Assembly (NCBI RefSeq): GCF_004011095.1
Contig: NZ_CP028129.1
Location: forward strand, 2,790,001-2,854,000
Source of the DNA: Rathayibacter rathayi
Lineage (GTDB): Bacteria > Actinomycetota > Actinomycetes > Actinomycetales > Microbacteriaceae
Length of the DNA: 64,000 nt
Direction: 5' to 3'
In this document: positions 44,314-52,238 of the stretch, one piece after another
Numbering within the stretch: position 1 is the first letter of the stretch
Layout of the letters: each line of letters begins with the position of its first letter
The notes under the pieces: generated by a model
Databases searched by the model: none
Seen by the model: the letters and a program-made list of their open reading frames with translations, nothing else
What the model was told of the DNA's origin: nothing
Position numbers and translations under genes: made by a program

Positions 44314-45251
44314 AATCCGATTCCGCCGGTCTATCCGGAGGCTTCGACTCCTCGACTCCGCTTGCCCGAGAGATCGCCGATATGACGCGACGACGAGCAC
44401 TGCTGAACGCCCAGCCTCTGCCCAAGCCAGAGTCGACGAGGGTGATCACCATCTCGAATCAGAAGGGTGGGGTCGGTAAGACGACGACGACGGTGAATCT
44501 CGCGGCCGGCCTGGCTCGCGGTGAGGCGAAGGTTCTCGTCATCGACCTCGACCCGCAGGGGAACGCGTCGACCGCTCTGGGTATCGAGCACCGCGCAGAC
44601 ACCGCGAGCGTCTACGACGTCATCGTCAACGACACTCCCCTGGCCGACGTCGTACAAAAAAGTCCGGAGTTCGCGTCTCTGTACGGCGTCCCGGCCACGA
44701 TCCACCTGGCCGGCGCAGAGATCGAGCTGGTCTCCCTCGTGGCCCGCGAGCAGCGGCTCCGCCGAGCGCTCGATCGGATGCTGGACGGGATGGACGAGCC
44801 ATTCGACTACGTCTTCATCGACTGCCCACCGTCCCTCGGGCTGCTGACGATCAATGCCTTCGTCGCCGCCCGCGAGGTGCTCATCCCGATTCAGTGCGAG
44901 TACTACGCCCTCGAGGGGCTTAGTCAGCTGCTGAAGAACATCGACCTCATCGAGCGGCACCTCAACCCGAACCTCGGAGTCTCGACGATCCTGCTGACGA
45001 TGTACGACGGCCGCACGAATCTCTCGCAGCAGGTCGCGGCGGATGTCCGGGAGCACTTTCCGAAGGAGGTGCTGCGGGCAGTCATCCCGCGCAACGTCCG
45101 CATCTCTGAGGCGCCGAGTTACGGCCAGAGCGTGATCAGTTATGACCCGCAGTCGTCGGGCTCGTTGGCGTATTTGGAGGCGGCGGCCGAGATCGCACGT
45201 CGAGGCGCAGCGAGGACTCCCGAGACGGCACCTGAAGGAGAGGCACGCTGA
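44307..45251 (+). CDS. parA: Chromosome partitioning ATPase ParA (Soj)
   Basis: This 314-residue protein has the deviant Walker A motif NQKGGVGKTTTTVNLA, Walker A' DLDPQGNAST and Walker B YVFIDCPPSLG. ParA moves ParB-parS complexes during origin segregation. The GTG at 44307 was chosen for GAAGG six bases upstream. An upstream in-frame GTG at 44268 lacks a ribosome site. The stop overlaps the parB start. Confidence 0.95.
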   Translation: MKQSDSAGLSGGFDSSTPLAREIADMTRRRALLNAQPLPKPESTRVITISNQKGGVGKTTTTVNLAAGLARGEAKVLVIDLDPQGNASTALGIEHRADTASVYDVIVNDTPLADVVQKSPEFASLYGVPATIHLAGAEIELVSLVAREQRLRRALDRMLDGMDEPFDYVFIDCPPSLGLLTINAFVAAREVLIPIQCEYYALEGLSQLLKNIDLIERHLNPNLGVSTILLTMYDGRTNLSQQVAADVREHFPKEVLRAVIPRNVRISEAPSYGQSVISYDPQSSGSLAYLEAAAEIARRGAARTPETAPEGEAR

Positions 45252-46219
45252 TGGCAACCAAGCGCACAGGACTGGGCCGGGGGATCGGCTCGCTGATCCC
45301 GATCAGTGACGATTCACGGTCGCGCCCGGTCGACGTCTTCTTCCCCGATCAGGTCGGCGATTCGGCGCGGGCCGAGGAGCTGCTCGAGGTCCCCGGCGCG
45401 CGACTGGCACGACTCCCCCTGGCCGACATTGTGCCGAATACTGCCCAGCCACGGTCCGTGTTCGACGAGGACGACCTTGCCGAACTGGTGCACAGTATTC
45501 GGGAGTTCGGCGTCCTTCAGCCGATCGTCGTCCGTCCGACCACTGTGCGCGGGAAGGCGAAGTATGAACTCGTCATGGGCGAGCGCCGCTTCCGTGCGTC
45601 CCAAGCAGCGGGCCTCGCGACCATTCCGGCTGTGGTCAAAGACACCGCAGACGAGAACATGCTGCGGGACGCGCTCCTCGAGAACCTGCACCGGGCCGAC
45701 CTGAATCCGCTGGAGGAAGCGTCCGCGTACCAGCAGCTCTTGACCGACTTCGGTATCACCCAGGAGGCACTCGCTACTCGGCTCGGGCGGTCCCGACCGC
45801 AGATCTCGAATACTCTGCGGCTCCTGCGGCTGCCCGATGATGTGCAGGCGCGAGTGGCGGCCGGCGTGCTCACGGCTGGGCACGCTCGAGCAGTCCTGTC
45901 GCTCAATGATGTCGAGCTGATGCGGCGGCTCGCCGACAAGATCGTCAAGGAGGATCTGTCGGTCCGAGCTGCGGAAGCGGTGGCCGCGCAGATGAAGGCA
46001 CCACGGACGACTACACGATCCGGGGCGGAGGACCAGGGTGGGCACTCGGGTCACCTCGCATCCATCGCGGATCACCTCGGTGATCGGCTCAACACCCGAG
46101 TGAAGGTGACTCTGGGCGCCCGCAAGGGTCAAATGGTCATTGACTTCGCGACGATCCAGGATCTCAATCGGATCCTCGCGGAGATTGGTGAACCGTCCGA
46201 GGTATCGCTCGCGCCGTAG
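45251..46219 (+). CDS. parB: Chromosome partitioning protein ParB (Spo0J)
   Basis: This 322-residue protein has an N-terminal CTPase/spreading domain (IREFGVLQPIVVRP, VMGERRFRASQAAGL), a helix-turn-helix domain (FGITQEALATRLGRSRPQISNTLRLLRLP) and a C-terminal dimerisation region (VKVTLGARKGQMVIDFATIQDLNRIL). It loads at parS sites, of which at least three are within 4 kb. The start overlaps the parA stop. Confidence 0.96.
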   Translation: MATKRTGLGRGIGSLIPISDDSRSRPVDVFFPDQVGDSARAEELLEVPGARLARLPLADIVPNTAQPRSVFDEDDLAELVHSIREFGVLQPIVVRPTTVRGKAKYELVMGERRFRASQAAGLATIPAVVKDTADENMLRDALLENLHRADLNPLEEASAYQQLLTDFGITQEALATRLGRSRPQISNTLRLLRLPDDVQARVAAGVLTAGHARAVLSLNDVELMRRLADKIVKEDLSVRAAEAVAAQMKAPRTTTRSGAEDQGGHSGHLASIADHLGDRLNTRVKVTLGARKGQMVIDFATIQDLNRILAEIGEPSEVSLAP

Positions 46220-46222
46220 GGC

Positions 46223-46236
46223 GTTTCACATGAAAC
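46223..46236. promoter_or_regulatory. parS: parS-like site after parB
   Basis: GTTTCACATGAAAC, the exact reverse complement of the site at 44300-44313, lies 3 bp after the parB stop. Confidence 0.8.
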
Positions 46237-46390
46237 GCAGGCGAACGGTCCCCCCGCTCATTGGTGGTCGACTAGTCGGACGGTGCGACCGCAGAAACAT
46301 GTGCTGGTCGCTCGTGTCCGCCTGCGCGGTGGGGCTCGGTGGTCGATCCTGTATTCGCGACGGCGGGGTCTGCTGTCTCGAATACCCGGA

Positions 46391-46432
46391 GTCTCGATAC
46401 GCCGCTACGGCGGCTATGTGATCGACAGCAGC
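46391..46432. repeat. Dispersed GC-rich palindromic repeat (Microbacteriaceae-type)
   Basis: GAGTCTCGATACGCCGC, then a short spacer and CGGCGGCTATGTGATCG, resembles the GGTCTCGATACGCC..GGCTACTCGACC elements I recall from Microbacteriaceae genomes. A more diverged copy lies at 39149-39185. The 46237-46513 gap that holds it contains no gene. Confidence 0.45.
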
Positions 46433-46513
46433 CGGTAACGACGTCCGAAGGGGCCGCACAGCCGCCACTGAGCCCGGGACAGTGAGTGGACAATCCCTGC
46501 GGGTACGAGCGCC

Positions 46514-46527
46514 GTTTCACATGAAAC
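46514..46527. promoter_or_regulatory. parS: parS-like site at the end of ddl
   Basis: GTTTCACATGAAAC, identical to the 46223 site and in the same orientation, lies 4 bp downstream of the ligase stop. Confidence 0.8.
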
Positions 46528-46530
46528 GGT

Positions 46531-47496
46531 CTATGAGGCGGCTGCGAGCTGGGCGAGGGTCGAGTACACGTCGCCGAGGTACCTGCCGGAAGCCTCGATG
46601 GCCTGGGGTACCAGAGAGGTCTCTGTCATGCCGGGGAGGACGTTGGCGTCAAAAAACCAGGGGGAGCCGGACTCGTCGAGGATGAAGTCAAGACGAGAGA
46701 GATGCCGGAGCCCGAGGAGTTCGTGGATGGCGACGGCGACGCGAGAGACCTCGTCGGCCACGTCTGACGTGATGCGCGCCGGTGTGTAGAAGTGGGTCTC
46801 CCCCGCGTTGTATCGAGCCTCGAAGGTGTAGCGACCGTCGACGGGAGCAATCTCGACGGGAGGGAGAGCGAACGGGCCGTCCCCGAGGTCGAGAATTCCC
46901 ACCGACACTTCGGTGCCGAGGATCTGCTGCTCGATCAGGACCACATCGCCGTAGGTGTAGGCCTCGACCATCGCCCGGGGCAGCTGCGATGACTCCGAGA
47001 CGATGCTGACGCCCTGCGCAGATCCGCCCTGCGCAGGCTTCACCACCAGCGGACCGAGGAGGTGCGCCTCGACCTGCTCCAGGATGCCGGCAGCGCCGAG
47101 CTCACGGAATGCGTCGCGGGGGAGGGTCACCGAGCGCGGAGTCAACAAGCCGGCCCGGGCGACGAGCGTCTTCGCGGTGGGTTTGAACCAGGCAAGTCGC
47201 GCGGCATCCGTCCGCGATCCGACATAGGGGAAGCCCGCGGCCTCAAGGAGTCCGAGGAGCGCCCCGTCTTCGCCACTGGCTCCGTGCACAGCCGGCCACA
47301 CCACGTCCGGCCTCGTGTGCAGAAGCGTCCTCAGGAGGTTCGCGTCGGGCTCATGCAGGGTGACGCGGTGGCCCATCGCGGACAGACGTCCGGCCACCCG
47401 TCGGCCGGAGCGGAGTGAGACGTCGCGTTCGTGGCTGATCCCGCCACTGATCACGACGATGTCGAGGGTACGGTCGAGTACAGAGAAATCAGTCAT
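46531..47496 (-). CDS. D-alanine--D-alanine ligase-like ATP-grasp protein
   Basis: This 321-residue protein starts IVVISGGISHERDVSLRSGRRV, with WPAVHGASGEDGALLGLLE, GPLVVKPAQGGSAQGVSIV, VLIEQQILGTEVSVGIL and DFILDESGSPWFFDANVLPGMTETS. These are the Ddl motifs. Ddl joins two D-alanines for peptidoglycan stem peptides. A second canonical ddl may exist elsewhere, so this could be a paralogue. It is encoded 30 bp after the upstream aminotransferase. Confidence 0.87.
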   Translation of the reverse strand: MTDFSVLDRTLDIVVISGGISHERDVSLRSGRRVAGRLSAMGHRVTLHEPDANLLRTLLHTRPDVVWPAVHGASGEDGALLGLLEAAGFPYVGSRTDAARLAWFKPTAKTLVARAGLLTPRSVTLPRDAFRELGAAGILEQVEAHLLGPLVVKPAQGGSAQGVSIVSESSQLPRAMVEAYTYGDVVLIEQQILGTEVSVGILDLGDGPFALPPVEIAPVDGRYTFEARYNAGETHFYTPARITSDVADEVSRVAVAIHELLGLRHLSRLDFILDESGSPWFFDANVLPGMTETSLVPQAIEASGRYLGDVYSTLAQLAAAS

Positions 47497-47526
47497 GACC
47501 AGGTCTTTCTTGGCGTAGGAGCGGCG

Positions 47527-48831
47527 TCAGGAAATGTTGGGCGGCAGCACCGCATCGCGTCTGCTCGTCTCGGCGCTGTCGAGTCGGCCCGTCCCGGCGA
47601 AGGTCGACAGCAAATCGAGTTCACCGTTGATCACGGTCGCGAGCCGCCGGATCCCGTCGCCGATCCGTTCTGGAGTCGGATAGCAGAACGACAGGCGCAG
47701 GTTCTGCCGGCCGTCCCCGTTGCCGTAAAAGGCGGTGCCCGGCGTGTAAGCGACCAGTTCCTTCACTGCTCTCGGGAGCATCGCCTTCGAGTCGAGATCG
47801 TCGGGCAAGGTGACCCAGACGTAGAACCCACCGTTCGGGTTCGTCCAGCGCAGGTCGGGGAGGTGGGTCTGTAGTCCCCGGAGCATGGCTTCCTTGCGCT
47901 CGCGGTAGACGTCGCGGAAGGTGTCGATCTGCGCCCTCCAATCGGCGGTCTTCAAGTACTGGGAGATGACCAGCTGACTGAACGACGACGGGCTGAGCAC
48001 GGCCGCTTCGTTGGCGAGGATCAGTCGCTCGCGGATCGCATGTGGCGCGAGGGCCCAACCAACCCGGAATCCGGGCGCGAGGGTCTTTGAGAACGTGCCG
48101 AGATAGATGACGCCGTCCTCCTCGAGCGATCGCATCGCCTTCGGCGGTACATCCTCGAAGTAGAGAAGCCCGTACGGGTTGTCCTCGAGAACGAGGATGC
48201 CCTCGGAGGTACAGATCTCGAGAATCTCGACCCGGCGTTCCCAGCTCAGGGTCACTCCGGCCGGGTTATGGAAGGTGGGGATCGTGTAGAGGAACTTGAT
48301 CGTCTTGCCGGTAGCCCGGACTCTGGCGATGTGTTCCCGCAGCGCCGCGGGGATCAGGCCGTGCTCATCCATCGGGACGTGCTCGACCTCGGCCTGGTAC
48401 GAGCGAAAGATGACCATTGCCGTGACGTAACTGGGGCCTTCGGAGAGGACGACATCACCGGGGTCGAGGAACAGCTTGGAGACGAGCTCCAGAGCATGCT
48501 GCGACCCCGTGGTGACCACGACATCGTCCGCGCTGGCGGAGATCCCCTCGAGGGCCATGACGTCCAAGATCTGCTCGCGAAGGACCGGGACGCCCTGCCC
48601 GGAGCCGTACTGGAGCGCGACCGACCCCTGCTCGCGCATCACCGTCTCGAGTGCTCCCGTGACGAGGTCCTGGGGGAGTGCGGAGACGAAGGGCATGCCG
48701 CCGGCGAGCGAGACCACTTCTGGGCGTGAGGCAACGGCGAACAGGGCTCGGACCTCACTGGCGGCCAGACCGGCCGTGCGCTCCGCGTAGGAGTTGTACC
48801 AGGGGTCGAGGTTGGTGCCGCGGTTGGTCAC
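47527..48831 (-). CDS. PLP-dependent aminotransferase, class I/II (MocR/AAD type)
   Basis: This 434-residue fold-type I enzyme has VSLAGGMPFVSALP, LQYGSGQGVPVLREQI, TIPTFHNPAGVTLSWERR, LEDNPYGLLYF and the PLP lysine in LGTFSKTLAPGFRVGW. These resemble 2-aminoadipate/kynurenine-type aminotransferases. The substrate cannot be named. The GTG at 48831 was chosen over the longer frame because upstream codons run through the trxA terminator and a parS site. Confidence 0.85.
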   Translation of the reverse strand: MTNRGTNLDPWYNSYAERTAGLAASEVRALFAVASRPEVVSLAGGMPFVSALPQDLVTGALETVMREQGSVALQYGSGQGVPVLREQILDVMALEGISASADDVVVTTGSQHALELVSKLFLDPGDVVLSEGPSYVTAMVIFRSYQAEVEHVPMDEHGLIPAALREHIARVRATGKTIKFLYTIPTFHNPAGVTLSWERRVEILEICTSEGILVLEDNPYGLLYFEDVPPKAMRSLEEDGVIYLGTFSKTLAPGFRVGWALAPHAIRERLILANEAAVLSPSSFSQLVISQYLKTADWRAQIDTFRDVYRERKEAMLRGLQTHLPDLRWTNPNGGFYVWVTLPDDLDSKAMLPRAVKELVAYTPGTAFYGNGDGRQNLRLSFCYPTPERIGDGIRRLATVINGELDLLSTFAGTGRLDSAETSRRDAVLPPNIS

Positions 48832-48958
48832 GATGGTTGTTCCGCTTCGATCGGTGGACAGGGTTCCCGAGGCCGGAGCCAAGTGGGTCCACAGTACCGG
48901 CCGCTCCTGTTCTATGCCGCGGCCGTCGGGCGCCACCGTCTGGATCGTGGCCCTCCCC

Positions 48959-48972
48959 GTTTTACGTGAAAC
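48959..48972. promoter_or_regulatory. parS: parS-like site upstream of the aminotransferase
   Basis: GTTTTACGTGAAAC matches the consensus core GTTTCACGTGAAAC except for one base, and here the central ACGT is canonical. Confidence 0.65.
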
Positions 48973-48990
48973 AGGAGTGGGGATACGGAA

Positions 48991-49017
48991 AACCCCCGCC
49001 GCAGTGTGACGGGGGTT
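48991..49017 (-). terminator. Terminator downstream of trxA
   Basis: An 8-bp stem (AACCCCCG / CGGGGGTT) with TTTT at its 3' end on the minus strand, 37 bp after the trxA stop. Confidence 0.8.
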
Positions 49018-49053
49018 CTCCACCGACCGCACGGGACGGTCAGAAACGCTGAA

Positions 49054-49377
49054 TCAGAGGAATGCGGCGAGATCGGCCTCGAGGGCGGGCTTCGGCTTGG
49101 CGCCGATGACGGTCTTGACGACCTCGCCCTTCTGGTAGACCTTCATCGCCGGGATCGACGTGATCTGGTACTTCGCCGCCGTCTGCGGGTTCTCGTCGAC
49201 GTTCAGCTTGACGATCTCGATCTTGTCGCCGTGCTCGGCCGAGATCTGGTCGAGGATCGGCCCGACCATGCGGCACGGGCCGCACCACTCGGCCCAGAAG
49301 TCGACCAGGACGGTCTTCTCGGAGTCCAGGACGTCGGACTGGAACGATGCGTCGGTGACGCTCTTCGCGGTGGACAT
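49054..49377 (-). CDS. trxA: Thioredoxin
   Basis: This 107-residue thioredoxin has FWAEWCGPCRMVGPIL (WCGPC active site), DENPQTAAKYQITSIPAMKVY with the cis-proline, and G-E in YQKGEVVKTVIGAKPK. It reduces protein disulphides in the cytoplasm using electrons from the reductase encoded just upstream. The ATG at 49377 has GAAGGAGAA before it. Confidence 0.97.
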   Translation of the reverse strand: MSTAKSVTDASFQSDVLDSEKTVLVDFWAEWCGPCRMVGPILDQISAEHGDKIEIVKLNVDENPQTAAKYQITSIPAMKVYQKGEVVKTVIGAKPKPALEADLAAFL

Positions 49378-49435
49378 GGTGTTTTCTCCTTCACGAGTCG
49401 GCGGCAGCCGGCTCCGGTGTGCGCTGACGGAACGG

Positions 49436-50410
49436 TCAGCGGGTGATGAGCTCGGCCCGGGGTGAGCCATCGGTGTGGGCGATGCCATCGGCGAGCGAGG
49501 CGAGGTAGTGCTCCGCGTCGAGGGCGGCAACCGTTCCGGATGCGGCGGCGGTGACGGCCTGACGGTAGGTCGGGTCGATCACGTCACCGGCGGCGAAGAC
49601 GCCGGAAACGGAGGTCTGGGAGGAGCGGCCGACCACCGAGATAGTGCCCTCGGTGGTGAGGTCGAGCTTGCCGTGAACGATGTGCGTGCGCGGGTCGTTG
49701 CCGATCGCAATGAAGAGTCCGTCGAGGTCGAGGTGCGACTCGGTGCCGTCGACGGTGTCGCGAAGCTTCACGCCGTTGACATGACTCTCACCGGAGATCC
49801 CGGTCACTTCGGCGTTCCACATGAACTCGATCTTGTCGTTGTCGAAGGCGCGCTTCTGCATGACCTTCGACGCACGAAGCGAACTCTTGCGGTGGATGAT
49901 GTAGACCTTCGCGGCATGCTTGGTGAGGAAGGTCGCTTCCTCCATCGCGGAGTCGCCTCCGCCGACCACCGCGATGGTCTTCCCCTTGAAGAAGAAACCA
50001 TCGCAGGTCGCACACCAGGAGACACCGTGCCCCGAGAGGCGGTCCTCGTCGTGGAGCCCGAGCTTGCGATAGGCCGAGCCGGTCGCGACGACGACGGTCT
50101 TCGCCTCGATACTCTCGCCAGAGCCGAGGTGAATGGTCTTCACTTCGCCCTCGAGGTCGAGGGAGGTGACGTCGTCGTAGAAGGTCTCGGCCCCGAACTT
50201 CTCGGCCTGCGCCTGCATTGCGGTCATTAACTCGGGGCCCAGGATGCCATCGGGGAAGCCGGGGAAGTTCTCGACGTCGGTGGTGTTCATCAGATCGCCG
50301 CCGATCTCGACCGACGAGGCCACGACCACCGGGTGCAGGTCGGCGCGCGCCGCGTAGACGGCGGCGGTCCAGCCGGCAGGGCCGGATCCGATGATGACGA
50401 TGTCGCGCAC
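49436..50410 (-). CDS. trxB: Thioredoxin reductase
   Basis: This 324-residue flavoprotein has an FAD motif (IIGSGPAGWTAAVYAARA), the redox pair WCATCDG, an NADPH motif (AVVGGGDSAMEEATFL) and the C-terminal FAD segment GVFAAGDVIDPTYRQAVTAAASG. It transfers electrons from NADPH to thioredoxin. The GTG at 50410 follows AGGAGTTGCC. trxA lies 58 bp downstream on the same strand. Confidence 0.97.
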   Translation of the reverse strand: MRDIVIIGSGPAGWTAAVYAARADLHPVVVASSVEIGGDLMNTTDVENFPGFPDGILGPELMTAMQAQAEKFGAETFYDDVTSLDLEGEVKTIHLGSGESIEAKTVVVATGSAYRKLGLHDEDRLSGHGVSWCATCDGFFFKGKTIAVVGGGDSAMEEATFLTKHAAKVYIIHRKSSLRASKVMQKRAFDNDKIEFMWNAEVTGISGESHVNGVKLRDTVDGTESHLDLDGLFIAIGNDPRTHIVHGKLDLTTEGTISVVGRSSQTSVSGVFAAGDVIDPTYRQAVTAAASGTVAALDAEHYLASLADGIAHTDGSPRAELITR

Positions 50411-50621
50411 GGCAACTCCTCGTGGTCTGTATGAGCGGTGACGGGTGGGGCGAAGGCCGAGCACCGGAAGCCGATCGCTCGAATTTGTTCCGCGGCTCCG
50501 TGGCTACAACACATCCTAGGCTGGCGCTATTCCGCGGGGCTGAGGGCGGCGGCCACCCTGTCAGCTCCCGGGGAGGCTGCGCTCAAAAACCGGGGTTGAC
50601 CAGGATATATCGCGAGAAGAG

Positions 50622-52238
50622 TCAGCGGCCCAGGCGTCGGAGGACCGGTGCGAGCAGAGCACGTAACTCCGGTACCCGCAGGAACCACAGGATCGCGAAG
50701 TACACCAGTGCCATCGCGGTACCGATCATCGCCATCGAGAGGAGCGGTTCGACGTAGTTCGAAACGGCGAAACCGCCCGGCCGCGTCCCTCCGAGAGCGA
50801 CGAGGACGCCGTAGCCGACAGCCGCGGAGGGCCCTGCGGCGACGGCGAACTGCACGAGCCTGACCAGAATCCGCCTACCTCCCGTGCCGCCGAGCCGACG
50901 TCGCAGCAACAGCGCCGCCACCCCGGCCTGCACGCAGATGCTGAGCGAGGTAGCTGCGGCGATGCCGATCGCCACTCTGTCGGCGGGGAGACGCAACACC
51001 GCCAGGTAGCCCGCTACCGCCACGACGATCTGCACCAGCGTGAACAGGAACGGACGCGCTCCGTCGCTCAGGGCGTAGAAGGCACGCTGCATGATGGCGA
51101 TCGAAGAGAACAGCGGGAGGGCGACCACGTAGGCCGTGGCGATCGCACCGATGGCCTGCGCATCGGCGAACGAGTCGGTGAAGACGGAGCCGAACGGCAC
51201 GGCGACGACGATGATCGCTGCGGCGGCGAAGACCACCATCATCAGAACGAGCCGGAGCGACGTGGAGACGTCGGAGCGGAACTCCTTCATTTCGTCCCGG
51301 GCGGTGTGACCGCTCATTTTGGTGAAGTACGCCATGGCGATCGAGATGGTGATGACCGAGTGCGGGAGCATGAAGATCAGCCAGGCCTTCTGCAGCGCCG
51401 CGGCCGACGGTCCCTGACCGGTGACGGTGGAGGACACCTGGCTCTCCACGATTCCGGCACCGATCGTCAGCAGCACCGTGGCGAACGACCACAGCGACAT
51501 CCGCCCGGCCGTGCCGAGATCGACGCCGCGGAAGCGGAAGTCCGGCCGGTAGCTGAGGCCGACCCTCCGCCAGAAGAGCATCAGGAAGAGCGACTGGACG
51601 ACGATGCCGAGCGTCGCGCTGCCGGCGAGCAGAGCGACCATTGCCGGGGTCCACGATTCGACCGGCCGGTTCCCCTCCGGATCGGCGCCGAACAGCAGCA
51701 TGAACACCAGGAGCCCGGCGATCACGACCACATTGTTCAGCACGGGCGCCCAGGTGAAGGGGCCGAATGAACCGCGAGCGTTGAGAACCTCGCCGAGGAT
51801 CGTGAAAAGGCCGTAAAAGAAGACCTGCGGCAGGCACCAGAAGGCGAAGGCGACGGCCAGCTGGTACTGCTCCGGCAGGTAGCCGGGTGCGTAGAGGCGC
51901 GCGAGCAGGGGCGCGAGCAGGGTCGCCGCGACCGTGGTCACCAGCAAGAGTCCGAGTGCCAGAGTGAGCAGTCGGTTGATGTATCCGCGACCGCCGTCCG
52001 CGTCCAGTCCCGCTCGGACGATCTGCGGGACGAGCACAGCGTTGAGCGCACCGCCGGCGATGATCGAATAAATCGTGTTCGGCAGCAGGTTCGCGGTGGT
52101 GAAGGCGTCCGCGCTCGGTGCGACCGCGGCTCCAATGGTGTTCGCCAACACGATCGACATCACGAAGCCGAGGATCCGCGAGACGATCGTGCCGGAAGCG
52201 AGGACGGCGCTCGCGCGTCCGAGGGAGAAGCTAGCCAC
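50622..52238 (-). CDS. murJ: MurJ/MviN-family lipid II flippase
   Basis: This 538-residue protein has about 14 membrane helices and begins ASFSLGRASAVLASGTIVSRILGFVMSIVLANTIG, the MurJ family start. It contains ADAFTTANLLPNTIYSIIAGGALNAVLVPQIVRA, the first substrate-cavity region. It should flip lipid II outward for wall synthesis. It lacks the C-terminal pseudokinase found in mycobacterial MviN. The start overlaps the upstream DUF6049 gene stop (GTGGCTAG). Confidence 0.95.
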   Translation of the reverse strand: MASFSLGRASAVLASGTIVSRILGFVMSIVLANTIGAAVAPSADAFTTANLLPNTIYSIIAGGALNAVLVPQIVRAGLDADGGRGYINRLLTLALGLLLVTTVAATLLAPLLARLYAPGYLPEQYQLAVAFAFWCLPQVFFYGLFTILGEVLNARGSFGPFTWAPVLNNVVVIAGLLVFMLLFGADPEGNRPVESWTPAMVALLAGSATLGIVVQSLFLMLFWRRVGLSYRPDFRFRGVDLGTAGRMSLWSFATVLLTIGAGIVESQVSSTVTGQGPSAAALQKAWLIFMLPHSVITISIAMAYFTKMSGHTARDEMKEFRSDVSTSLRLVLMMVVFAAAAIIVVAVPFGSVFTDSFADAQAIGAIATAYVVALPLFSSIAIMQRAFYALSDGARPFLFTLVQIVVAVAGYLAVLRLPADRVAIGIAAATSLSICVQAGVAALLLRRRLGGTGGRRILVRLVQFAVAAGPSAAVGYGVLVALGGTRPGGFAVSNYVEPLLSMAMIGTAMALVYFAILWFLRVPELRALLAPVLRRLGR

